Positions 36,221-44,528 of a stretch of 64,000 nucleotides of DNA are shown here, piece after piece; position 1 is the stretch's first letter, and the number at the start of each line of letters is the position of its first letter. The notes beneath the pieces were generated by a model. The model was given only the letters and a program-made list of their open reading frames with translations. It was not told the DNA's origin and made no database searches. The stretch comes from RECM01 sp047921215 (lineage in GTDB: Bacteria; Bacteroidota; Rhodothermia; Balneolales; Cyclonatronaceae). The DNA lies in contig JBLRWO010000006.1 of NCBI GenBank assembly GCA_047921215.1, positions 1 to 64,000 of the forward strand, read 5' to 3'. A program made the position numbers and the translations under genes.

Positions 36221-36988
36221 TCATTTGCCGGCTGCACCGCCGCCGGGCTTGCCGGGATCGGGTTTATCGGTGCCGGCTTTTTTGGCATCGGTTTTTCCGG
36301 ACTGGTTGGGTTCATTTCCGGTTTTTCCCGGTTCGGTCTTGCCGCTTTCCATAGCGCCGGGATCTGTTTTTCCGGTATCGGCAGATCCTGCAGCTGTATC
36401 GCCGCTTTTAGCACTTCCGGCTTTTTCGGCTTCAGCTTTGGCGGCAAGGGCTTCCTGTTCCTTCTGTTGCTGGGCCAGTTCCTTCTGCCGGTTTTTTTCT
36501 TCGGTCTCTTTTTCCAGCTTCTCTTTAACCTCTGCCACTTTTTCGGGGCCGAGGTCGCTGAATTTGAAGATCAGGTTGTTACGGTCGAATTCAGAGTATT
36601 CGTACTCCTGCACCATATAGATGCAATTGGTCGGGCAGGGATGTACGCACAGGTCGCAGTACATGCATTTCGACATATCGATGTCGAACTGGGTTACCCA
36701 CAGGCGCTTCGGGTTTCCGGTCGAGGTTTTGCCCAGATCCACATCAGCCGTTGCCTTCACGGTTTCGATATCGATGCAGTTAACCGGGCAGGCGCGCGCA
36801 CAGAGATTACAGCCTATGCAGTCGTCGATGTTTACAAAAAGTTTACTGCGGGCACCGGAAGGCAGTTCATCGCGCACGTCGGGGTACTGAATGGTTACCG
36901 ACGGCTGGAATAGGTGCCGCAGGGTGATACCCATGCCGATAAATATCGATTTAAAGGTTTGATAGCCTAGTTTCAGTTGCTTTTGCAT
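36221..36988 (-). CDS. nuoI: NADH-quinone oxidoreductase subunit I with long charged C-terminal tail
   Basis: NuoI carries iron-sulfur clusters N6a and N6b, which hand electrons to NuoB. Both motifs are complete: CIGCNLCARACPVNC and CMYCDLCVHPCPTNC. The core ends near residue 145. A Glu/Lys-rich coiled-coil segment (KVAEVKEKLEKETEEKNRQK) and a Gly/Lys/Pro/Asp repetitive tail (GKTDPG, GKTEPGKTG, SGKTD) bring the length to 255, well above the usual 130-180. The tail is unusual and probably disordered. Confidence 0.95.
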   Translation of the reverse strand: MQKQLKLGYQTFKSIFIGMGITLRHLFQPSVTIQYPDVRDELPSGARSKLFVNIDDCIGCNLCARACPVNCIDIETVKATADVDLGKTSTGNPKRLWVTQFDIDMSKCMYCDLCVHPCPTNCIYMVQEYEYSEFDRNNLIFKFSDLGPEKVAEVKEKLEKETEEKNRQKELAQQQKEQEALAAKAEAEKAGSAKSGDTAAGSADTGKTDPGAMESGKTEPGKTGNEPNQSGKTDAKKAGTDKPDPGKPGGGAAGK

Positions 36989-37007
36989 AGTCAGCGTATC
37001 CTGTTGT

Positions 37008-38042
37008 TTAGAAAATCATTTCCCATAGCGCTACCAGCACAAAATTCACAAACGACAACGGTATGAGAATACTCCAGCAGATATGCATCAGCTGATCGAC
37101 CCGGTACCGGGGCAGTGTCCAGCGGATCCACATCATTACAAATACAAGCAGCAGGCCTTTGAGCATGAACCAGAAGAAGCCCCAGACCGGACCTGCCATA
37201 AAATCACCGAACGGACTGTTCCAGCCGCCGAAGAAAAGGGTTGCACCAAGCAGCGAAAGCAGCAGCATGTCGGCGTATTCAGCCAGCATGAACATGGCCC
37301 AGCGCATGCCGGAGTATTCGGTCTGATAACCTGCAACCAGCTCCGATTCCGATTCGGGAAGGTCAAAGGGCACCCTGTGCGATTCTGCCAGCATTGAGAT
37401 TAAAAAAATGGCAAAAGCCACCAGCAAAAAGGGGTTCTGGAAAATGAACCAGTTGGGCAGAAATCCCAGTGTGGCATTGCCCGACTGCATCTCGGTGATG
37501 GTCATCAGGTTCATGGAACCCGCAACCATAAGCACCGACAGCACGGTTACAATGGTAGGCACTTCATAGCTGACCATTTGTGCGGCCGTCCGCATTCCAC
37601 CTACCAGCGACCATTTATTGTTGGATGCCCAGGCAGCCATAATGATACTGATGGTGAGGAAAGAGGTGATCGCGAGCAGATAGAAGGCCCCGATATTGAT
37701 GTTACTGCCTATGTAACCGCTGCTGAAAGGAATAACGGCGAATGCCGCATAGGAAGCCGTGAATATGATAAACGGCGCCAGTTTGAAGAGGAACTTGCTG
37801 GCGTCGGCCGGAATGATGTCTTCTTTCTGAATCAGCTTCAGCAAATCGGCGAAAGACTGTGCCCAGCCATGGTAGCCGCCCGTACGCATTGGCCCCAGCC
37901 TGTCCTGGATGAAGCCTGCAATTTTGCGCTCGGCCCAGATTGCAAACAGAGCGTAAACAAGAATAACGATAAGCGGGAGCAGAGCAAATACAACCAGGGC
38001 TGTCGTAGACGACGGGATACTATTTTCTAAAAATTCAAGCAT
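37008..38042 (-). CDS. nuoH: NADH-quinone oxidoreductase subunit H
   Basis: This 344-residue membrane subunit forms the quinone chamber with NuoB and NuoD. Key segments are AERKIAGFIQDRLGPMR, the acidic loop AESHRVPFDLPESESELVAGY with its conserved Glu residues, and EYSGMRWAMFMLAEY. No clear Shine-Dalgarno precedes the ATG at 38042. A small ORF translationally coupled to nuoD ends eight bases inside the start, which could supply ribosomes. Confidence 0.96.
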   Translation of the reverse strand: MLEFLENSIPSSTTALVVFALLPLIVILVYALFAIWAERKIAGFIQDRLGPMRTGGYHGWAQSFADLLKLIQKEDIIPADASKFLFKLAPFIIFTASYAAFAVIPFSSGYIGSNINIGAFYLLAITSFLTISIIMAAWASNNKWSLVGGMRTAAQMVSYEVPTIVTVLSVLMVAGSMNLMTITEMQSGNATLGFLPNWFIFQNPFLLVAFAIFLISMLAESHRVPFDLPESESELVAGYQTEYSGMRWAMFMLAEYADMLLLSLLGATLFFGGWNSPFGDFMAGPVWGFFWFMLKGLLLVFVMMWIRWTLPRYRVDQLMHICWSILIPLSFVNFVLVALWEMIF

Positions 38043-38241
38043 ATCGGTTTGGTTTGGAATTGTATCTGTGCAGTACCTGCAATGTGTGACCAGTCAGACC
38101 AGTCAGACCGGGAAGGCTGGCAAAATTGGCAGGACCGGCAGGACCGTGCGGACTTCCCGGACTGCCGGTACTATGGTTCGCTGGCGGATCATGGCGCTGC
38201 AAGCCTGAAAATTGAAATATGGAACAGACAGGGATTGTCAT
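38035..38241 (-). CDS. Possible small coupled ORF between nuoD and nuoH, Gly-Pro-rich
   Basis: A 68-codon frame starts with an ATG that overlaps the nuoD stop by four bases (ATGA) and ends eight bases inside nuoH, so it fills the only long gap in the nuoA-N cluster. The product is Gly/Pro/Thr-rich with collagen-like spacing (GSPGSPHGPAGPANF, GLTGLTG). At DNA level it contains two tandem 9-mers, GGCAGGACC at 38128-38145 and CAGTCAGAC at 38091-38108. It could be a real small protein, a coupling leader for nuoH, or a chance frame through repeats. I do not recognise it. Confidence 0.3.
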   Translation of the reverse strand: MTIPVCSIFQFSGLQRHDPPANHSTGSPGSPHGPAGPANFASLPGLTGLTGHTLQVLHRYNSKPNRYA

Positions 38242-39380
38242 CGGTCCACCTCACCAAGTACGATATCAATGCTGCCCACTATGGCAACGAGGTCGGAGAG
38301 AAGGGCGCCGCGCGATATGGCCGGCAGTATACTCAGATTTACAAAACTCGGCGCGCGGACTTTGACCCGGAAGGGACTGGCCGACTTGTCGCTGATCACA
38401 TAATAACCCAACTCTCCTCGCGGCGTTTCGGTGCGAACATATATTTCGCCCTCTTTTGTCCGTATCCGTTTGGGTATCGCCTGCATCACATCCCCTTCGT
38501 CGGGCATCTGCTCAAGTGCCTGCTCGATAATGTGCAGACTTTGCTCCATTTCATGTACACGCACCATATAGCGGTCCCAGCAATCGCCGACGGTTCCCAT
38601 CTCGCCGGTACCGACCGGAATGTCGAATTCGAAACGGTCATATATGGAATAGGGATCGTTTTTTCTAAGGTCCCAGGATACCCCCGATCCCCGCAGCATG
38701 GGACCGGATGCGGCATAATTGAGAGCTACCTCTGCCGGAAGTATGCCAATATTTGCGGTTCTGTCAATAAAAATCCGGTTGTAGGACAACAGGTCGTTCA
38801 GTTCCTTGATCTTCGGCCTGAACGTTTTTACAAAATCAGCTGTGTCGGATTTGAAATCTGCGGGAACATCCCTCATAAGTCCGCCAACACACATATAGTT
38901 GTAGAGCAGGCGCGCCCCGCTGATCTTTTCGAAGATGACCAGGATTTTCTCACGCTCGATAAAACAGTAGAGGAAGGGGGTAAAAGCACCGAGATCCAGC
39001 CCGAATGTGCCGATTCCAAGCAGGTGACTGGCGATCCGCTGCAGTTCGGCGAGGATTACGCGTACATATTCCACCCTTTCAGGAATCTCAAGTTCAAGCA
39101 GCTTCTCAATGGCTAAAACGTACCCGTGCTCCTGGTTCATGGCCGATACGTAATCGATGCGGTCGGTATAGGGAACAACTTTCGAGTAATCGTCCATCGC
39201 CTCGGCATGCTTTTCGAAGCACCGGTGCAGATATCCGATATGCGGGCGCACCCTTGATACCACCTCACCGTTCAGGGTGACCTCAAGCCGCAACACCCCA
39301 TGGGTAGAAGGGTGCTGCGGACCCATGTTTATGGTCATTTCCCGGGTTTCCTGGACGTTTGCTGTAATTTGATCAGTCAT
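38238..39380 (-). CDS. nuoD: NADH-quinone oxidoreductase subunit D (49-kDa type)
   Basis: NuoD forms the quinone-binding cavity with NuoB and is related to [NiFe]-hydrogenase large subunits. The 380-residue protein has INMGPQHPSTHGVLRLEVTL near the start, GYLHRCFEKHAE, RIASHLLGIGTFGLDLGAFTPF, and RTETPRGELGYYVISD. It ends in DIVLGEVDR, the typical NuoD C-terminus. It is not fused to NuoC. Nineteen bases separate it from nuoC. Confidence 0.96.
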   Translation of the reverse strand: MTDQITANVQETREMTINMGPQHPSTHGVLRLEVTLNGEVVSRVRPHIGYLHRCFEKHAEAMDDYSKVVPYTDRIDYVSAMNQEHGYVLAIEKLLELEIPERVEYVRVILAELQRIASHLLGIGTFGLDLGAFTPFLYCFIEREKILVIFEKISGARLLYNYMCVGGLMRDVPADFKSDTADFVKTFRPKIKELNDLLSYNRIFIDRTANIGILPAEVALNYAASGPMLRGSGVSWDLRKNDPYSIYDRFEFDIPVGTGEMGTVGDCWDRYMVRVHEMEQSLHIIEQALEQMPDEGDVMQAIPKRIRTKEGEIYVRTETPRGELGYYVISDKSASPFRVKVRAPSFVNLSILPAISRGALLSDLVAIVGSIDIVLGEVDR

Positions 39381-39400
39381 ATATAGTTACCTGCCGGATG

Positions 39401-39898
39401 TTAAATACGTGTTGTTACTCCCATGTAGGTATCCTGCTGCACATAGTCTTTTCTGAGCGGGTGTCCCTCCCAGTCGTCGGGGCAGAGAATCCGGGTCATG
39501 TTCGGATGGCCTTCGAATACGATCCCAATCATATCATAGGCCTCGCGCTCGTGCCAGTCGGCGGTTTTCCAGACCGACTCAACCGAAGGAACCATGGGTT
39601 TGTCGATTGGCACCCTTACTTTCAGGGCAACGGTATGCCCTATGGTGGTGGAGTGCAGGTGGTAGGTTACGCCCAGTTCCTGTTCTGCCGGGTAGTGGAC
39701 ACCACTGAGGCACATCAGGGTATTAAAACGAAGCTCCCGGTCATCTCTTAAAAAAACGGCAATTTTCCTGAGCGAGCCGGGTTCAATCGAAATCCAGGGC
39801 TGACCGACTTCGGCCGGAACAAATTCTATGACACCCTCATCCATCTGTTCTTTCAGATAGGTGGCTATTTCTTCAGGTTGTTTCATTGCGGTCGGCAT
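39401..39898 (-). CDS. nuoC: NADH-quinone oxidoreductase subunit C (30-kDa type)
   Basis: NuoC is a peripheral structural subunit of the quinone module. The 165-residue protein shows FNTLMCLSGVHYP, VRVPIDKPMVPSVESVWKTADWHEREAYDMIGIVFEGHP and ILCPDDWEGHPLRKDY, the NuoC/30-kDa signature. Its start overlaps the end of nuoB by 26 bases, indicating coupling. Confidence 0.96.
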   Translation of the reverse strand: MPTAMKQPEEIATYLKEQMDEGVIEFVPAEVGQPWISIEPGSLRKIAVFLRDDRELRFNTLMCLSGVHYPAEQELGVTYHLHSTTIGHTVALKVRVPIDKPMVPSVESVWKTADWHEREAYDMIGIVFEGHPNMTRILCPDDWEGHPLRKDYVQQDTYMGVTTRI

Positions 39899-40409
39899 CT
39901 TCGGTTATCTTTTCAGGGGATGGTTTTTTTTCGACAAGGGTTTCGGCTTGAATTTTTTTCTGAAGTGTGAGAAATCCCTCGAGAAGTGCTTCGGGGCGGG
40001 GAGGGCAGCCGGGTACATATACATCAACAGGTATCACCTTGTCGACACCTTTCAGAACGTGGTAGCCGTGCTCCCAATAGGGCCCGCCGCTGTTCGAGCA
40101 GGAACCCATGCTGATAACATAGCGTGGTTCCGACATCTGTTCGTAGAGACGCTCAATCCGTGATGCCATCTTCATGGTAACGGTTCCGGCTACGATCATT
40201 ACATCGGCCTGGCGGGGCGATGAGCGCGGAATAATGCCGAACCGGTCAAAATCGTAGTGAGAGGCTGCTGTAGCCATCATTTCTATGGCACAGCAGGCAA
40301 GGCCGAACTGCTCATACCACAGCGACGATTTTCTGGCCCAGTTCAGAGCGCTCTCAAGGGATACTATAATAATGTTACTGTCGTGATATTTTTTATCGAG
40401 CAGGCCCAT
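39873..40409 (-). CDS. nuoB: NADH-quinone oxidoreductase subunit B
   Basis: NuoB carries cluster N2, the last iron-sulfur centre before quinone. The 178-residue protein has the tandem-Cys motif FGLACCAIEMMA, then the two further ligands in ISMGSCSNSGGPYWE and VDVYVPGCPPRPEALLEG. RFGIIPRSSPRQADVMIVAGTVT is fully typical. A charged C-terminal tail overlaps the nuoC start. It lies 46 bp after nuoA. Confidence 0.97.
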   Translation of the reverse strand: MGLLDKKYHDSNIIIVSLESALNWARKSSLWYEQFGLACCAIEMMATAASHYDFDRFGIIPRSSPRQADVMIVAGTVTMKMASRIERLYEQMSEPRYVISMGSCSNSGGPYWEHGYHVLKGVDKVIPVDVYVPGCPPRPEALLEGFLTLQKKIQAETLVEKKPSPEKITEDADRNETT

Positions 40410-40455
40410 GTCTAAGAAGGTTGATTAATCGTTTTTGGGGTGTGTCTGCGTATGG

Positions 40456-40899
40456 TCATGGCTCAAGTACGGACAGGCTGGCTTCTTCAAATTCTTCAAC
40501 TACACCAACACCCTCCACGTATTTCGGGATGGCCGGAGCGGGTTTATCCCACTTTAGATGCCCTTTGCCCAGCTCATAGGCAAAACCGATGAAGATCAGG
40601 AACACAAATACAAACATGGCTCCGAAGGCAACCCATCCCAGCTCCTTGAATACCATGGCCCACGGGAACAGCAGCAGTATTTCCACCTCAAAAATCAGAA
40701 ACATCAAACCGATAATATAGAAGCGGTTGTTGAACTGAACCCGCGCCGATCCGATGGGGATTTCGCCGCATTCATAGGTAGTGAGCTTTATGGCATTCGG
40801 GCGGTGGGGCCGTACGAGTTTTGCAACGAACAGGGCAACTGCCACGAACACTGCGCCGATTACGAAAAAAAGTAATACGTTTCCAAATTCAGTAAGCAT
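40456..40899 (-). CDS. nuoA: NADH-quinone oxidoreductase subunit A
   Basis: A 147-residue, three-helix subunit next to NuoH and NuoJ. Conserved elements are KLTTYECGEIPIGSARVQFNNRFYIIGLMFLIFEVEILLLFPWA, with the family's Glu residues. The hydrophilic C-terminus is about 20 residues longer than in E. coli. It is the first gene of the nuoABCDHIJKLMN cluster. No nuoE, nuoF or nuoG is present in the window. Confidence 0.95.
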   Translation of the reverse strand: MLTEFGNVLLFFVIGAVFVAVALFVAKLVRPHRPNAIKLTTYECGEIPIGSARVQFNNRFYIIGLMFLIFEVEILLLFPWAMVFKELGWVAFGAMFVFVFLIFIGFAYELGKGHLKWDKPAPAIPKYVEGVGVVEEFEEASLSVLEP

Positions 40900-40923
40900 A
40901 GGTCACTCAGTCACGTTAAATTT

Positions 40924-40962
40924 TATCCAAATTTGGATATTTATACTCAAATATCCAAATTT
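40924..40962. promoter_or_regulatory. Nested inverted repeats upstream of nuoA (candidate operator)
   Basis: A perfect 16-bp palindrome (half-site TATCCAAA, 40924-40939) overlaps a perfect 14-bp inverted repeat (40929-40942 with 40949-40962, arm AAATTTGGATATTT, 6-bp spacer). The element ATCCAAATTT thus occurs three times in 39 bp, starting 25 bp upstream of the nuoA ATG. On the minus strand TAAATTTG (40963-40956) fits the Bacteroidota -7 pattern TAnnTTTG, so a repressor bound here would cover the promoter. The regulator is unknown; the Rrf2 pair 12 kb away is a candidate. Confidence 0.6.
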
Positions 40963-41084
40963 ATTTTCAGGCATGTACGAAATGCAGTATCCGGGATGCG
41001 TATTACAGCCCCGCGGGGAGACAGATGACTTTTCCCAGGAAGTTGTTATTTATGAATATGTCAGGTTTTATTACGGCCAGTGAT

Positions 41085-42782
41085 CTATCGCCCCTGTTCC
41101 GTGCGCCCGATGAATTCCTGGCTGTCGACAACAGGTCTGACAGGTGCATTTGCGAGTTCGATAATGGTTGAATAGGCCACTCTGGTTCTTTTGAGATAGT
41201 GTTCGTACTCGATCTTGTCGGGTGTGTCGGATGGACGGTGATAGTCGGCATGCACACCGGTAAAGAAGAACGCGAATGGTACACCAAGGCGTCCGAAATT
41301 CCAGTGGTCGCTGCGGCGGTAAAACTGGTTGGGATCATCGAGGTCGTTATAGCGCATATCCAGTTTCAGGTTTTCGCTTTTAACATTGGCAACCTGGAGC
41401 AGGCTGTCGAGCCCTGATGATATGATTTCGGCGCCGATGATGTAGAGATAGTCACCGAAGCCCTCCTCCAGATAATGATTATCGATACGCCCGATCATGT
41501 CGATGTTGATGTTGGCCACCGTATTCTCAATGGGCATAACCGGATGGTCGGAATAGTAGCGTGAGCCCAGCAGTCCGCGTTCTTCGGCAGTTACATGCAG
41601 GAACATAACGCTGCGGGCCGGGCAGGCACCGCTGTCGCGCGCTGCCGCCAGTGCTTCGGCAATGGCAAGTATGGCAACCGTTCCGCTGCCGTTGTCGTCG
41701 GCACCGTTGTAGATGTAGTCGCCGTCGGCATCGGGCGTATCAAGGCCCATGTGATCGTAGTGGGCCGAAATGACCACCACTTCATCTTTCAGACCGGGAT
41801 CACATCCCTCGAGCAGCGACAGCACGTTCCTGGATGGGATGGCCCTGTATTCGCTGTTACCGGTTGTTTTGATGTAATGATCAGTCATCACCGGGCTGAA
41901 TCCGGCAAGGCCTGAAACCAGTTCGTTGTAGTGGTTCTCAAGCTCGCTCCGGTCGATGCCGAGCAGACTGGCGGCTTTTGCGGGACTCAGGGAGATAATG
42001 GACGACCGCATCGGTGCACCCCGTCCGCTCTGCATATAATCAAGCTGGAAACCAACGGGATTGCCGAAAATATTGGCAGAAATTTGTGCCCTCACCGCGA
42101 AATCGTCATGATCGGTATGGTTTATAAGCAGGATGCCCGCTGCCCCCTCGCGGAAAAGGATCTGGTTGATCCGTGTACGGTTGGTGATGGAAGGACTGAC
42201 CAGGGTATCGCCGCCGATCACGTAGGGGATATCGTTGAAAATAAGCACCCAGTTACCTGAAATATCCGAACCGAGGTGGTCAGTTCCGCGCGCTTCATCC
42301 CTGATGCCGAGACCTGCGTAAACAACACGTCCTTCGGCGGGTAATTCGCCACCCAGCACCGGATAAAAACCGGCGGGGTTGCCCCGTTCAAACGTGCTGC
42401 TGTGTACATGATGGGTATCGGTGCCGGCAATCCGGTACTGGTCGAGGCGGATGGAATCGTTGACCCGGGCGTTCAGGTTGAAATTCTGGAAATAGGTGCC
42501 ATCGTCGCCGATGGTTTTCATCCCGATGGCAGCGTAACGGGAAGCCAGGTAATCGGCCGCCATGTCGATGCCGGGCTCCCCGGTGCCACGTCCGAGCAGG
42601 GAGTCGTCTGCCAGCAGATAAAGGTGATCGCGGAGCTGTTGTTCGGTGATGGCCGACTGAAAAGAATGCAACAGCCCGTTCCTGTCGGCCGGGGTGGGAT
42701 CGCTGTTTACTGAAGCACAGGAAAAGGTCAGAATAAGTATAAGCAGGGATGTGAAGCTGATTCGCATGAATGGATGTGGCAT
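41085..42782 (-). CDS. M28-family zinc aminopeptidase, lipoprotein
   Basis: This exported metallopeptidase has a lipobox (LTFSC) after a hydrophobic signal. The M28 catalytic set is in order: SAHYDHMG (His), YNGADDNGSG (bridging Asp), VTAEERGLLGS (catalytic and ligand Glu), NINIDMIGR (Asp) and HADYHRPSDT (His). A PA-type insert lies between the N-terminal helical region and the catalytic domain. Length 565 fits secreted PA-containing M28 enzymes. Start codons at 42782 and 42767 are both possible; neither has a good ribosome-binding site. It probably works in extracytoplasmic peptide breakdown. Confidence 0.92.
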   Translation of the reverse strand: MPHPFMRISFTSLLILILTFSCASVNSDPTPADRNGLLHSFQSAITEQQLRDHLYLLADDSLLGRGTGEPGIDMAADYLASRYAAIGMKTIGDDGTYFQNFNLNARVNDSIRLDQYRIAGTDTHHVHSSTFERGNPAGFYPVLGGELPAEGRVVYAGLGIRDEARGTDHLGSDISGNWVLIFNDIPYVIGGDTLVSPSITNRTRINQILFREGAAGILLINHTDHDDFAVRAQISANIFGNPVGFQLDYMQSGRGAPMRSSIISLSPAKAASLLGIDRSELENHYNELVSGLAGFSPVMTDHYIKTTGNSEYRAIPSRNVLSLLEGCDPGLKDEVVVISAHYDHMGLDTPDADGDYIYNGADDNGSGTVAILAIAEALAAARDSGACPARSVMFLHVTAEERGLLGSRYYSDHPVMPIENTVANINIDMIGRIDNHYLEEGFGDYLYIIGAEIISSGLDSLLQVANVKSENLKLDMRYNDLDDPNQFYRRSDHWNFGRLGVPFAFFFTGVHADYHRPSDTPDKIEYEHYLKRTRVAYSTIIELANAPVRPVVDSQEFIGRTEQGR

Positions 42783-42843
42783 GGTATCGGAAGTTAATAG
42801 AAGATGATAATACCGGCTGACTGCCGGACCTGGTTTACAGTTT

Positions 42844-43596
42844 CTAATTCAGTTTGCCCATGATCTCGTCGCGGGAAACGGAGGGTACCTCAAGGAAAAA
42901 CTGGAAATAGTCGTCTTTCATATAAAGAACCAGCTGTCCTTCTTTTAGCATTTCGAGCACCGACAGGAATGTTACAACGAGCAGGGGCCGGGATCCCACC
43001 TCGCGGCACAGCTCCAGAAAGGAAACCTTGCCCTTGCCCCGCATCCAGTTCAGGATCGCTTTGGATTGCTGTTCCACGGTCACCTTCACCTTTTCGACCT
43101 GGTGGACCGGCGGCTGTTCCTTAAGCCGGGCCAGTACGTGTTTGTAGGCTGCCATCAGGTCGTAGAGGGTTACGTCGCGCAGCGGTTCGGTGTCGGGCTT
43201 CTGCCTGATCACGTCGGGTTTCAGGTATTTTCGGTAGTACCTTTCCCGGGTTTTATGATCGAGCAGGTGCATCTCTTCGGCGATCTCCTTGTAGCGCTTG
43301 TACTCGAGCAGGCTCTGTACCAGTTCGTAGCGCGGATCGCTTTCGTCCAGATCGCCCTCGTCGGGTTCATCACGGGGCAGCAGCAGGCGGGCCTTGATCG
43401 ACATCAGCGTGCCTGCCATCAGAATGAATTCGCTGGCCACCTCCAGATCAAGCTCATCGAGGAAGTGGATGTAGTCGAGAAACTGCCTGGTAATGTAGGA
43501 AATGGGGATGTCGTAGATATCCAGCTCATCCCTTTTGATGAAAAAAAGGAGAAGGTCAAGCGGGCCTTCAAAATTCTGGAGCTCGACTCTGTACAT
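42844..43596 (-). CDS. scpA: Segregation and condensation protein A
   Basis: ScpA is the kleisin that bridges SMC heads in the bacterial condensin. The 250-residue protein has the N-terminal YRVELQNFEGPLDLLLFFIKRDELDIYDIPI, ASEFILMAGTLMSIKARLLLP, and a C-terminal winged-helix part VSFLELCREVGSRPLLVVTFLSVLEMLKEGQL. No scpB is next to it. Its ATG overlaps the stop of the upstream epimerase gene by one base (TAATG), so the two are coupled. Confidence 0.95.
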   Translation of the reverse strand: MYRVELQNFEGPLDLLLFFIKRDELDIYDIPISYITRQFLDYIHFLDELDLEVASEFILMAGTLMSIKARLLLPRDEPDEGDLDESDPRYELVQSLLEYKRYKEIAEEMHLLDHKTRERYYRKYLKPDVIRQKPDTEPLRDVTLYDLMAAYKHVLARLKEQPPVHQVEKVKVTVEQQSKAILNWMRGKGKVSFLELCREVGSRPLLVVTFLSVLEMLKEGQLVLYMKDDYFQFFLEVPSVSRDEIMGKLN

Positions 43597-44528
43597 TACC
43601 CGTTCTGTTTCTCTCTCAATTTAAACCATTCCACAGTTTCGCGCAGTCCATCTTCAATAGTGTATTTGCGCTTCCAGCCCATCTCTTTTTCGATCTTTGC
43701 CGTGTCCACCACGCTGCGTGCCTGTTCGCCGGGCTTGCCCTCGGCATGGGTTTCGGGTGTGTCGGATCCGGTAAATTTCTTCAGGTAACGGAAAAGTTCT
43801 ACCACATTGGTCTCAACGCCCGTACCCACATTGAAGATGCCGTTGGATGGGTGGTTAAGCGCCAGAAGATTGGCCTGTACCACATCGGCAACATTAACGT
43901 AGTCGCGGGTCTGCAGGCCATCTCCGTTAATGAAACACTTCTGGCCACGCAACATCCGTTCGGTGAAAATGGCCACAACGCCGGCTTCCCCGTGAGCATT
44001 CTGCCGCGGACCGTACACATTGGCATACCGGAGCGATATCCACTGCAGGCCATACACCAGATTGTAGAACCGGAGATAGTGCTCCGATACCAGTTTGGTG
44101 ATGCCATAGGGCGACATCGGTCTTTCAGTATGTTTTTCGTCCTGCGGGGTGTAGTCGGGCTCACCGTAAATGGCACCACCGGTGGAAGAGAGGATCACTT
44201 TGGCAAGACCGTTTTTGCGTCCGGCCTCAAGCAGGTTCAGGAAGCCGAGCACGTTCACTTTTGCGTCGAACTGCGGGTCGGCCACCGACTTTCTCACATC
44301 CATCTGGGCTGCCAGGTGGTAGAGCACTTCGAAGCGCTCCTTTTCAAACAGCGCGGGTATGGATTCATCCCGGATGTCGGTATGGTGAAAAACGGCCTTC
44401 GGATTGAGATTGTGCCTGAAACCCCCGCTCAGGTCGTCGATAATGTGAACCTCGTGACCCTGTGCAACAAGTGCGTCGGAAATATGTGAGCCAATAAAGC
44501 CGGCCCCGCCGGTAACTGCAATTTTCAT
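43596..44528 (-). CDS. NAD-dependent epimerase/dehydratase (UDP-glucose 4-epimerase-like)
   Basis: This 310-residue short-chain dehydrogenase has the NAD-binding MKIAVTGGAGFIGSHI at the start, HLAAQMDVRKSV, the catalytic SSTGGAIYGEP and SPYGITKLVSE (Y-x3-K), and YANVYGPRQNAHGEAG, typical of GalE-like enzymes. The ATG at 44528 is the right start; the longer frame adds 32 residues that do not fit. The substrate is a nucleotide sugar, with UDP-glucose/galactose or the GlcNAc pair most likely. Coupling to scpA seems incidental. Confidence 0.9.
   Translation of the reverse strand: MKIAVTGGAGFIGSHISDALVAQGHEVHIIDDLSGGFRHNLNPKAVFHHTDIRDESIPALFEKERFEVLYHLAAQMDVRKSVADPQFDAKVNVLGFLNLLEAGRKNGLAKVILSSTGGAIYGEPDYTPQDEKHTERPMSPYGITKLVSEHYLRFYNLVYGLQWISLRYANVYGPRQNAHGEAGVVAIFTERMLRGQKCFINGDGLQTRDYVNVADVVQANLLALNHPSNGIFNVGTGVETNVVELFRYLKKFTGSDTPETHAEGKPGEQARSVVDTAKIEKEMGWKRKYTIEDGLRETVEWFKLREKQNG

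Noticed and set aside
36190..36447. N-terminal extension of nuoJ (Pro/Lys-rich)
   Set aside because: It is the nuoI tail read in another frame; NuoJ starts naturally at MELTAIL (36189).
38035..38241. Collagen-like protein gene
   Set aside because: The Gly-X-Y look is limited to a few units produced by tandem 9-mers; I list the ORF only as a possible coupled small frame.
38049..39116. 355-residue plus-strand ORF opposite nuoD
   Set aside because: Antisense shadow of a clear complex I subunit.
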